DNA of 5,499 bases from Desulfuromonadaceae bacterium (GTDB lineage Bacteria > Desulfobacterota > Desulfuromonadia > Geobacterales > Pseudopelobacteraceae): NCBI GenBank assembly GCA_028686145.1, contig JAQUCQ010000235.1, positions 1 through 5,499 of the forward strand, read 5' to 3'. Position numbers and translations under genes: made by a program. Below, piece by piece: positions 1 to 5,499 of this stretch. Under the pieces are notes generated by a model. It saw nothing but the letters and a program-made list of their open reading frames with translations. It did no database searches and had not been told where the DNA came from. How positions within the stretch are numbered: position 1 is the first letter of the stretch; the number at the start of each line of letters is the position of its first letter.

Positions 1-1
1 G

Positions 2-1462
2 GTGGCAGCCGATGACCCGGAGATGCACTCTTCGCAGAATGAGCAGGACAGCCGCAACTACGCCCGCTTTGCCAAGGTTCCAATGCTGGAGCCATCAGAT
101 TCGCGGGAATGCAAGGAATTTACCCGGCTCGCTTTCGAGTTGTCGGAGCAGTATGACACGCCGTTCATGCTCAGAAGCAGTACCCGTATTTCTCACGGCA
201 AATCGATTGTGGAACTGGGTGAGCGGGCGACTGATCTGCCGCTGCCAAAACTTGAAAAAAATCCAGCCAAGCTGGTCATGCTTCCGGGTAACGCCCGCGT
301 TCGTCATCCGTTGGTCGAACAGAATCTTGTCAATCTTTCTAAAGCTGCTGCAACGATGGCGTTGAACCGTCTGGAGATCCGTGATCGTTCGATCGGCATC
401 ATAACCGCCGGCATCTGCTACCAATACGTCCGGGAAGTACTGCCGGATGCTTCGACGCTCAAGCTTGGCATGGTACACCCGCTTCCGCATGATCTGATCC
501 GTGAATTTGCTGCACAGGTCGATACGCTCTATGTTGTTGAAGAACTTGATCCCTTTATCGAAGACCAGGTCAAGGCCATGGGACTCACTGCCATCGGCAA
601 GGAGATCATTTCCCTGTGCGGTGAACTAACCCCGGGACGGCTCCGCAGCGCCTTCGGTCTGCCGCAACCGGCCACCATACCGGTTGAGCAGATGCCGGGC
701 CGCCCACCGAATATGTGTCCCGGCTGTCCGCACCGCGGCGTATTCTTTGCTCTTAACCAGCTTAAAGCCTATGTTACCGGCGATATTGGCTGCTACACGC
801 TCGGTTTCATGCCACCGTTATCTGCAATGGACACCTGTGTCTGCATGGGGGCTTCAATCGGCATGGCAACCGGAGTGACCAAGGTTGTTTCAGCTGAGGA
901 GAAGAAAAAAATTGTGGCGGTGATAGGTGACTCCACATTTTTGCACACCGGCATGAACGGCCTGATGGATATGGTGTACAATAATTCGCCTGCAACAGTG
1001 ATCATTCTTGACAACAGTATTACAGCAATGACCGGTCGACAGGATAATCCCGCATCGGGATTTACCTTGATGGACGATCCTGCCCATGCCATAAATATCC
1101 CGCTGCTTTGCAAGGCGCTGGGAGTCAAAAATATCCGCGTCATCAATCCGCTTGACCTGGAAGAAACCAAGCGGGTAATTGCAGAAGAGATGGAACGCCC
1201 CGAGCCTTCGGTGGTTATTACGAACAAGCCGTGTGTACTCATTAAACGTGAGGATGTCTTCCAAAAAGGGCCGGTCTATGCAGTTGATACAGATACATGC
1301 ACTGGGTGTCGCGCCTGCCTGAAAATCGGCTGTCCGGCTATTGAATGGCTTCCGGCGGGGGATGGCAGTAAGAAGGGCAAGGCCCGCATTGATCCGCTGC
1401 TCTGCACCGGCTGTGATGTCTGTCGCCAGTTATGCGCGTTCGATGCGATCGGGAGTAAATAA
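2..1462 (+). CDS. iorA: Indolepyruvate:ferredoxin oxidoreductase, alpha subunit (5'-truncated by window edge)
   Basis: Large catalytic subunit of the cytoplasmic enzyme that oxidatively decarboxylates arylpyruvates (from Trp, Phe, Tyr) to arylacetyl-CoA, passing electrons to ferredoxin. 486 residues are visible; complete family members are roughly 580-620, so about 100 N-terminal residues lie upstream. The GTG at base 2 is an internal Val codon. Numbering from it: residues 4-31 match the end of the N-terminal pyrimidine-binding region (DDPEMHSSQNEQD, then FAKVPMLEPSD). About 90-200 form the middle domains (LPGNARVRHPL). The motif CPGCPHR (239-245) and GDIGCYTLGF open the TPP-binding domain, with the TPP/Mg motif GDS 309-311 to DN 337-338. 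Two C-terminal 4Fe-4S motifs follow: C433-x2-C436-x2-C439-x4-C444-P and C468-x2-C471-x2-C474-x3-C478-A. The last has Ala where Pro is usual. The TAA shares one base with the iorB ATG, implying translational coupling. The family call is near certain; substrate preference within the arylpyruvates is not visible. Confidence 0.96.
   Translation: MAADDPEMHSSQNEQDSRNYARFAKVPMLEPSDSRECKEFTRLAFELSEQYDTPFMLRSSTRISHGKSIVELGERATDLPLPKLEKNPAKLVMLPGNARVRHPLVEQNLVNLSKAAATMALNRLEIRDRSIGIITAGICYQYVREVLPDASTLKLGMVHPLPHDLIREFAAQVDTLYVVEELDPFIEDQVKAMGLTAIGKEIISLCGELTPGRLRSAFGLPQPATIPVEQMPGRPPNMCPGCPHRGVFFALNQLKAYVTGDIGCYTLGFMPPLSAMDTCVCMGASIGMATGVTKVVSAEEKKKIVAVIGDSTFLHTGMNGLMDMVYNNSPATVIILDNSITAMTGRQDNPASGFTLMDDPAHAINIPLLCKALGVKNIRVINPLDLEETKRVIAEEMERPEPSVVITNKPCVLIKREDVFQKGPVYAVDTDTCTGCRACLKIGCPAIEWLPAGDGSKKGKARIDPLLCTGCDVCRQLCAFDAIGSK
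1451..1455 (+). promoter_or_regulatory. Ribosome binding site for iorB, inside the end of iorA
   Basis: GGGAG ends six bases before the iorB ATG and lies within the last codons of iorA. Together with the TAATG overlap, this supports coupled translation of the two subunits. Confidence 0.6.
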
Positions 1463-2043
1463 TGAAAGCACAGATCAAAAATATTCTTCTGGTAGGGGTT
1501 GGTGGGCAGGGCATTCTGCTGGCTTCCGAAATATTGTCCGAAGCTGCCATGCTGGCCGGTTTTGACGTTAAGAAAAGTGAGATTCACGGCATGTCCCAGC
1601 GAGGCGGCAGCGTTGTCTCCCATGTTCGTTACGGTACGGAGGTCTTTTCTCCGATCGTCCCGGAGGGGGAGGGGGACATTCTGTTCGGTTTTGAATTGAT
1701 GGAAACGGTTCGATCTCTGCCGCTTCTCAAGCCGGGTGTCGGCACTGTGGTGGCTAATGACCTGCGCATATCGCCTCCATCGGTATTGATGGGACAGGAA
1801 GTCTATCCCGAGGGGTTAACGGAACATATACTGACACAGTTTGCCGATTTTCTGCTGGTTGACGGCCAAAAAATGGCAACTGATGCCGGTAACGTCCGTG
1901 CCGCTAATACCGTCCTGCTTGGTGCAGTTTCAAAACGACTCGATATTGCCGAGGAATACTGGATAAAAGCTCTGGAAAAGATGGTGCCGGCCAAGGCGCT
2001 GGAGGTCAATAAACGTGCCTTCCAGATGGGACACATGTTATAG
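1462..2043 (+). CDS. iorB: Indolepyruvate:ferredoxin oxidoreductase, beta subunit
   Basis: Small subunit of the IorAB enzyme; 193 residues, the usual length for stand-alone IorB. It is a single domain of the pyruvate:ferredoxin oxidoreductase gamma family. Visible landmarks are the N-terminal glycine-rich loop GVGGQG (12-17), the family signature HGMSQRGGSV (42-51) following Glu40, the segment GDILFGFELME (71-81), and AANTVLLGA (147-155) near the C-terminal third. No Fe-S cysteine motif is present, as expected, since the clusters are in IorA. The ATG overlaps the iorA stop by one base and has GGGAG six bases upstream, so both start and partner are secure. It would act as an obligate heteromer with IorA in the cytoplasm. 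A different 2-oxoacid oxidoreductase gamma subunit is the only real alternative, and the IorA neighbour argues against that. Confidence 0.95.
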   Translation: MKAQIKNILLVGVGGQGILLASEILSEAAMLAGFDVKKSEIHGMSQRGGSVVSHVRYGTEVFSPIVPEGEGDILFGFELMETVRSLPLLKPGVGTVVANDLRISPPSVLMGQEVYPEGLTEHILTQFADFLLVDGQKMATDAGNVRAANTVLLGAVSKRLDIAEEYWIKALEKMVPAKALEVNKRAFQMGHML

Positions 2044-2050
2044 GGACACG

Positions 2051-2086
2051 ATGTTCAGTCGTTCCACATTCTTGCTAAAGAGGTAG
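2051..2086 (+). other. Possible 11-codon leader ORF ahead of paaK
   Basis: In the 49-base gap between iorB and paaK an ATG with a weak GGGA five bases upstream opens an 11-residue frame (MFSRSTFLLKR) that ends at TAG 2084-2086. It is in the same frame as paaK, so that stop excludes this ATG as the paaK start. The stop lies six bases before the paaK ATG, next to its ribosome binding site, which is well placed for translational coupling. Such a short frame can easily arise by chance, so this is speculative. Confidence 0.2.
2078..2084 (+). promoter_or_regulatory. Ribosome binding site for paaK
   Basis: AAGAGGT with the AGG ending nine bases before the ATG at 2093. It supports that start; the in-frame ATG further upstream at 2051 is closed off by a TAG at 2084-2086. 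Confidence 0.6.
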
Positions 2087-2092
2087 AGCCGT

Positions 2093-3394
2093 ATGTTTTT
2101 CAACGAAGAATTTGAAACCCTGCCGCGTCCCGCTCTTGAAGCCCTGCAGTTGAAACGACTGCAATCGACACTTGAAAGAGTTTATAATAACGTACCGTTT
2201 TATAAAGCAACATTTGATGCTGCAGGCATTAAACCTGCTATTGTCTCATCCCTTGAAGATCTGCAGAAACTTCCATTTACCACCAAGCAGGATATGCGGG
2301 ATTCGTATCCCTACGGTCTGTTTGCCGCCCCGATGGATGAGATTGTCCGTATTCACGCGTCAAGCGGGACGACCGGCAAGCCGACGGTTGTCGGTTACAC
2401 CCAGAAAGATATCTCTATCTGGTCTGAACTTATGGCACGGTCGTTTGTCGCTGCCGGAGCCCACAAAGGCGATATCATTCACAACGCCTACGGTTATGGA
2501 CTGTTCACCGGCGGGTTAGGTGCCCATTACGGTGCCGAGCTGTTGGGGGCTTCCGTCATTCCGATCTCCGGCGGGAACACCAAGCGTCAGATTATGATCA
2601 TGCAGGATTTTGGTTCCACCGTCCTGACCTGCACGCCCTCGTATTCGCTCTTCATGGCTGAAGAAGCACAGGCGGAAGGAATTGACTTTAAAAACCTGAA
2701 ATTGCGCGTCGGGATCTTTGGTGCCGAGCCATGGTCAGAGTCAATGCGTGCCGAGATCGAGCGAAAACTCAACCTGTCGGCGATTGACATCTATGGCCTA
2801 TCCGAGATCATGGGACCGGGCGTTGCCATTGAGTGCATCGAAGCAAAGCGGGGCCTTCATATCTGGGAAGATCACTTCATCCCGGAGATCATCAATCCGG
2901 AAACCGGCGAACGTCTTCCTGAAGGTGAGCGGGGCGAGCTGGTAATTACCACTATTACCAAACAGGGAATACCGCTGATCCGCTACCGCACCCGCGATAT
3001 TACCAGCCTGACGTATGAGCCCTGCATCTGTGGTCGTTCTCATGCCCGCATTACCCGTATGAGCGGCCGTTCTGACGACATGCTGATAATCAGGGGGGTG
3101 AACGTTTTTCCTTCTCAGATCGAAGCAATTCTGGTTGGTATTGAGGGAATTGAGCCCCACTATATGTTGATTGTTGATCGTGTAGGGACACTGGATACGT
3201 TGACGGTTCAGGTTGAGGTCAGTGAACAGCTGTTCTCGGACGAGATCAAGGTGCTGCAGGCCTTGTCACGGCGGGTCGAAAAAGAGATTAAGGATATGCT
3301 GGGAGTCACCTGCACGGCAAAACTGGTCGAGCCGAAGACGATTCAGCGTAGCGAAGGCAAAGCCAAGCGAGTGATCGATAACCGCAATCTGTAG
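2093..3394 (+). CDS. paaK: Phenylacetate--CoA ligase family protein (AMP-forming aryl-CoA ligase)
   Basis: ANL-superfamily adenylating enzyme that activates an arylacetate (phenylacetate in characterised members) with ATP and CoA to the aryl-CoA, via an acyl-adenylate, in the cytoplasm. It has 433 residues, the full PaaK length. Motifs in order: N-terminal PaaK region with VPFYK (34-38); phosphate-binding loop SSGTTGKP (90-97); GYGLFTGG (134-141), characteristic of PaaK; IFGAEPWS (208-215); A5-type motif DIYGLSE (232-238); PCICGR with Cys311 and Cys313; YRTRD (298-302); hinge motif RSDDMLIIRGVNVFP (326-340) leading into the small C-terminal domain; and the catalytic lysine region SEGKAKR with Lys423 the probable adenylation lysine. 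All core residues are present, so it should be active. Its place directly after iorAB suggests an arylacetate related to the IorAB product as substrate: phenylacetate, indoleacetate or hydroxyphenylacetate. The exact acid cannot be read from the sequence. Confidence 0.93.
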   Translation: MFFNEEFETLPRPALEALQLKRLQSTLERVYNNVPFYKATFDAAGIKPAIVSSLEDLQKLPFTTKQDMRDSYPYGLFAAPMDEIVRIHASSGTTGKPTVVGYTQKDISIWSELMARSFVAAGAHKGDIIHNAYGYGLFTGGLGAHYGAELLGASVIPISGGNTKRQIMIMQDFGSTVLTCTPSYSLFMAEEAQAEGIDFKNLKLRVGIFGAEPWSESMRAEIERKLNLSAIDIYGLSEIMGPGVAIECIEAKRGLHIWEDHFIPEIINPETGERLPEGERGELVITTITKQGIPLIRYRTRDITSLTYEPCICGRSHARITRMSGRSDDMLIIRGVNVFPSQIEAILVGIEGIEPHYMLIVDRVGTLDTLTVQVEVSEQLFSDEIKVLQALSRRVEKEIKDMLGVTCTAKLVEPKTIQRSEGKAKRVIDNRNL

Positions 3395-3413
3395 GGGCGT
3401 TGCTCTCGCGCCC
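3395..3413 (+). other. Small GC-rich inverted repeat between paaK and the ACT gene
   Basis: GGGCG (3395-3399) can pair with CGCCC (3409-3413) across a nine-base loop, directly after the paaK stop. No T tract follows, so it does not look like an intrinsic terminator. It could protect the upstream message or modulate processing, or be chance. Confidence 0.25.
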
Positions 3414-3421
3414 ACTCTACC

Positions 3422-3426
3422 GGAGG
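3422..3426 (+). promoter_or_regulatory. Ribosome binding site that fixes the ACT-protein start
   Basis: A strong GGAGG ends six bases before ATG 3433. It decides for this start over an in-frame TTG at 3400, which has no ribosome binding site and would add eleven residues unlike an ACT domain. Confidence 0.8.
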
Positions 3427-3432
3427 TACATC

Positions 3433-3864
3433 ATGAAAGTTGAACAGATATCTATTTTCATCGAAAACAAGTCCGGCCGACTGGCTGAAATTACCCGTAT
3501 ACTCGGCGAAGCCGGAATTAATATCCGGGCGCTTTCGCTGGCTGATACATCTGATTTCGGCATCCTGCGCTTGATTGTCAACAACGGGGCAAAGGCCACG
3601 TCAGTACTGAAAGAAAACGGCTTTACCGTCAACAATACCGAAGTGGTCGCAGTTGAGGTGCCGGACCGTCCGGGCGGCTTATCTGCCATCCTGCAGACGC
3701 TTGACCGGGAAGCGATCAATGTCGAGTACATGTATGCCTTTGTTGAACGCTGTGCCGGAAACGCGGTCATCATTTTCCGCTTTGATGAAACTGATAAAGC
3801 AATTGACGTCCTGAAGAAACAAAATTTCAACATGCTTGAGGGAAACCGCCTGTATAACATGTAG
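3433..3864 (+). CDS. Tandem ACT-domain protein, probable amino-acid sensor
   Basis: 143-residue soluble protein made almost entirely of two ACT domains (about 3-66 and 71-137) with no enzymatic or DNA-binding domain. Each half shows the beta-strand, then the ligand-loop pattern ACT domains use to bind amino acids: ENKSGRLAEITRILGEAGINI in the first (11-31) and PDRPGGLSAILQ in the second (78-89), followed by INVEYMYAF. Known ACT domains bind small ligands, typically amino acids, at dimer interfaces and act as allosteric sensors. Small two-ACT proteins of this kind often sit beside aryl-CoA ligase and indolepyruvate oxidoreductase genes in anaerobes (recalled, not searched). It probably senses an amino acid and regulates the neighbouring enzymes or transporter, but ligand and partner are inference. 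The start is set by the GGAGG at 3422-3426. It lies 38 bases after paaK and 24 before the binding-protein gene. Confidence 0.88.
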   Translation: MKVEQISIFIENKSGRLAEITRILGEAGINIRALSLADTSDFGILRLIVNNGAKATSVLKENGFTVNNTEVVAVEVPDRPGGLSAILQTLDREAINVEYMYAFVERCAGNAVIIFRFDETDKAIDVLKKQNFNMLEGNRLYNM

Positions 3865-3877
3865 TTAAATAAAATCT

Positions 3878-3884
3878 CGGAGGT
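3878..3884 (+). promoter_or_regulatory. Ribosome binding site for the first binding-protein gene
   Basis: CGGAGGT, with AGG ending five bases before ATG 3889. It is a near-consensus Shine-Dalgarno sequence, in keeping with high expression of a periplasmic binding protein. Confidence 0.75.
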
Positions 3885-3888
3885 CGAA

Positions 3889-5031
3889 ATGAAAAAGATG
3901 TCGTTGCTGTTCAGCAGTATCTGTTTGAGCCTCATCTGTGCAACCGTGTCGTTTGCATCAGGATCCATTAGGATCGGCGCTCTCTTTGCCGTTACCGGTC
4001 CGGCTTCTTTCCTCGGCGAACCGGAAAAAAAGACTCTTGAACTGCTGGTGAAAGAGATGAATGACAAGGGCGGCATCAACGGCCAGAAACTGGAAGCCGT
4101 TATTTATGATACCGGCGGTGATGCTACCAAAGCGGTGCAGCTGGCCACCAAATTGATCCAGGATGATAAGGTCAGCATCATTCTCGAGCCAAGCACTACC
4201 GGCGAAAGCATGGCGGTGATTCCGGTTGTTGAAAAATGGAAAATCCCCATGATATCCTGCGCTGCCGGAATCAAAATCACCGATCCGGTCAAACACTGGG
4301 TTTTTAAAACCCCGGCTAATGACCACATCGCCGCCGAAAAGATTCTTAACTATATGGCGAGCAAAAAACAAAAGAGTATCGCTCTGTTGACGGTAACGGA
4401 CGGATTCGGAGCCTCCGGGCGGGAACAGATAAAGACTCTGGCAAAGCAGAAGGGTTTTACCATCGTGGCCGACGAGGTTTACGGCCCGAAAGATACCGAC
4501 ATGACTGCCCAGTTAACCAAGATCCGCGGCATCAAACCTGACGCGATAATTTGCTGGGGTACCAACCCGGGTCCGGCTGTCATTACCAAAAACGTCAAAC
4601 AGCTTGGACTCAAGACACCGCTCTACATGAGCCACGGCGTTGCCTCCAAAAAATATATTGAACTTGCCGGTGCCGATTCGGCTGAAGGGATTATGCTTCC
4701 TGCAGGCAAACTTGCCATATACGATGCGCTTCCAAAGGGTGATGCACAGTACAAGCTGCTGAAAGGGTACGACCAGGCGTATAAAAAAACCTATGGAACT
4801 GAAGCATCTACTTTTGGCGGGTATGCGTATGACGCGTTCCTGCTTGCTACAAGCGCCATTAAAAAGTCCGGGACAACACCCGAACAGATTCGAGCCGGAA
4901 TCGAGCAAACCAAAAAGCTGGTGAGCATATCCGGCGTGTTTACGATGACCCCGAAAGATCATAACGGCCTTGATCTGACGGCTTTTGAGATGGTCAAGAT
5001 TGTCAAAGGCGACTGGTCGCTGATTAAATAA
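3889..5031 (+). CDS. Branched-chain/aromatic amino-acid-type ABC transporter substrate-binding protein (copy 1)
   Basis: Periplasmic ligand-binding component of a Liv/HAAT-family ABC importer; 380 residues, the usual length. The N-terminus is a Sec signal peptide: Lys2-Lys3, a hydrophobic stretch to about residue 20, and a probable signal peptidase I site after SFA (Ala23). Neither Cys12 nor Cys17 sits in a good lipobox, so a soluble periplasmic form is likely. The mature part is a type I periplasmic binding fold: IRIGALFAVTGPASFLGEP (27-45), DATKAVQLATKLI (78-90), the ligand loop PSTTGES (101-107), ISCAAG (122-127), FKTPAND (139-145), and TDGFGASGREQ (170-180) starting the second lobe. Residue 100 is Glu, where relatives including the adjacent copy have Gly. 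The aromatic neighbourhood suggests an aromatic or branched-chain amino acid, or an aryl acid, as ligand; the sequence does not settle it. Permease and ATPase genes are not in the window and presumably follow downstream. Confidence 0.93.
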   Translation: MKKMSLLFSSICLSLICATVSFASGSIRIGALFAVTGPASFLGEPEKKTLELLVKEMNDKGGINGQKLEAVIYDTGGDATKAVQLATKLIQDDKVSIILEPSTTGESMAVIPVVEKWKIPMISCAAGIKITDPVKHWVFKTPANDHIAAEKILNYMASKKQKSIALLTVTDGFGASGREQIKTLAKQKGFTIVADEVYGPKDTDMTAQLTKIRGIKPDAIICWGTNPGPAVITKNVKQLGLKTPLYMSHGVASKKYIELAGADSAEGIMLPAGKLAIYDALPKGDAQYKLLKGYDQAYKKTYGTEASTFGGYAYDAFLLATSAIKKSGTTPEQIRAGIEQTKKLVSISGVFTMTPKDHNGLDLTAFEMVKIVKGDWSLIK

Positions 5032-5045
5032 CTCAAAAGGTCCCA

Positions 5046-5050
5046 GGGAG
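5046..5050 (+). promoter_or_regulatory. Ribosome binding site for the second binding-protein gene
   Basis: GGGAG ends seven bases before ATG 5058. It favours that start over the in-frame ATG at 5073 (residue 6), which has no such sequence ahead of it. Confidence 0.65.
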
Positions 5051-5057
5051 ATAAACC

Positions 5058-5499
5058 ATGAACATTAAAGTTATGAACATTGTTATTGCAGCAGTTACCT
5101 TACTGTTCTCTGCTAACGTGTTTGCCGCCGCACCGATCAAGATTGGTGCCCTGTTTGCCGTTACCGGACCTGCAGCATTTCTTGGCGAGCCGGAACGCAA
5201 CAGCGCCAAAATGGTGATTGATGAGATTAATAAAGCTGGCGGGGTCAAAGGACACAAGCTTGAACTGGTGGTTTACGACACCTCCGGTGATGCAACGAAA
5301 GCCGTTCAACTGGCAACAAAACTGATCAAGGATGACAAGGTGGTCGCTATCATCGGACCGAGTACGACTGGCGAGACCATGGCGGTGATCCCGGTAGCGG
5401 AACGAGGCATGGTTCCCCTGATTTCCTGCTCCGCTGGCAGCAAAATTACTGATCCGGTAAAAAAATGGGTTTTCAAAACCGCTCAGAATGATTCGTTAG
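5058..5499 (+). CDS. Branched-chain/aromatic amino-acid-type ABC transporter substrate-binding protein (copy 2, 3'-truncated by window edge)
   Basis: The reading frame is open from ATG 5058 to the last base (147 complete codons, no stop), so the gene continues beyond the window; a full member would be about 370-385 residues. It has a Sec signal peptide with Lys4, a hydrophobic run over residues 8-19 and a likely cleavage after VFA (Ala23) or two residues later. The mature start is IKIGALFAVTGPAAFLGEP (27-45), then DATKAVQLATKLI (78-90), the ligand loop GPSTTGET (100-107) and ISCSAG (122-127). By hand alignment it is ungapped against copy 1 and about 68% identical over 121 residues (82 identities), with the same residue numbering, so the two are tandem paralogs. 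Unlike copy 1 it keeps the usual Gly100. It starts 26 bases after copy 1 and is probably co-transcribed; it likely shares one permease with copy 1 while binding a different or overlapping ligand. Confidence 0.92.
   Translation, partial: MNIKVMNIVIAAVTLLFSANVFAAAPIKIGALFAVTGPAAFLGEPERNSAKMVIDEINKAGGVKGHKLELVVYDTSGDATKAVQLATKLIKDDKVVAIIGPSTTGETMAVIPVAERGMVPLISCSAGSKITDPVKKWVFKTAQNDSL

Noticed and set aside
2..4. GTG at base 2 as the true iorA start
   Set aside because: The protein from here begins inside a conserved region (DDPEMHSSQNEQD) and lacks about 100 N-terminal residues of the family; there is also no room for a ribosome binding site. The gene starts upstream of the window.
793..1242. 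149-residue minus-strand open frame opposite the IorA TPP domain
   Set aside because: It overlaps one of the most conserved parts of iorA and shows no domain of its own.
3395..3413. Intrinsic terminator after paaK
   Set aside because: The stem is only five base pairs with a nine-base loop and no following T tract; the next gene begins 38 bases after the stop with a strong ribosome binding site.
3400..3432. TTG at 3400 as the start of the ACT protein
   Set aside because: It has no ribosome binding site, and the extra eleven residues (MLSRPLYRRYI) do not resemble an ACT domain; GGAGG sits ideally before ATG 3433.
3922..3939. Lipoprotein signal at Cys12 or Cys17 of binding protein 1
   Set aside because: The residues before each Cys (Ser-Ser-Ile and Ser-Leu-Ile) do not fit the lipobox, while a good signal peptidase I site follows at Ala23.
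3417..4079. 220-residue open frame on the minus strand across the ACT gene and binding protein 1
   Set aside because: It is antisense to two well-supported genes and has a low-complexity, Ser-rich composition with no recognisable domain; it is a shadow of the coding strand.
4513..4962. 149-residue minus-strand open frame inside binding protein 1
   Set aside because: Antisense to a conserved domain, with no recognisable motif.
3889..5499. Assembly artefact or recent repeat explaining the two similar binding proteins
   Set aside because: The copies differ at about one third of residues and at many synonymous positions and have different signal peptides, so they are genuine diverged paralogs.

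Overview
The window carries six same-strand (+) genes packed head to tail, with overlaps or gaps of at most about 50 bases. It reads as the inside of one operon, cut at both ends. In order: (1) the C-terminal part of IorA, the large subunit of indolepyruvate:ferredoxin oxidoreductase (5' end outside the window); (2) iorB, its small subunit, overlapping iorA by one base; (3) a PaaK-type phenylacetate/aryl-CoA ligase; (4) a small tandem ACT-domain protein; (5) a complete periplasmic substrate-binding protein of the branched-chain amino acid (Liv/HAAT) ABC transporter family; (6) the first 147 residues of a second, closely related binding protein that runs off the right edge. No RNA gene, insertion sequence, CRISPR array, convincing terminator or internal promoter was seen, and no gap exceeds 50 bases.

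The gene order and the protein sequences resemble anaerobic deltaproteobacteria of the Geobacter/Desulfuromonadales group. The moderate GC content, the ferredoxin-dependent 2-oxoacid chemistry, the Gram-negative Sec signal peptides and the strong GGAGG-type ribosome binding sites all fit that. The lineage is an inference from remembered family resemblance, not from a search.

Functionally the cluster looks like a module for aromatic (or other bulky) amino acids and acids. IorAB interconverts arylpyruvates with arylacetyl-CoA plus CO2 and reduced ferredoxin. The PaaK-like ligase makes arylacetyl-CoA from the free arylacetate. The ACT protein is a plausible amino-acid sensor. The binding proteins would feed a Liv-type permease, whose membrane and ATPase genes presumably lie just downstream. 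The module could run oxidatively (amino acid catabolism) or reductively (arylacetate salvage into aromatic amino acids); the sequence does not decide which.

Nothing here is clearly a new system. The points most worth a second look are the tandem binding-protein duplication, with an unusual Glu in a normally Gly ligand-loop position of the first copy, the pairing of an aryl-CoA ligase with IorAB, the stand-alone ACT protein, and a Phe-containing mini-ORF whose stop codon sits next to the paaK ribosome binding site.
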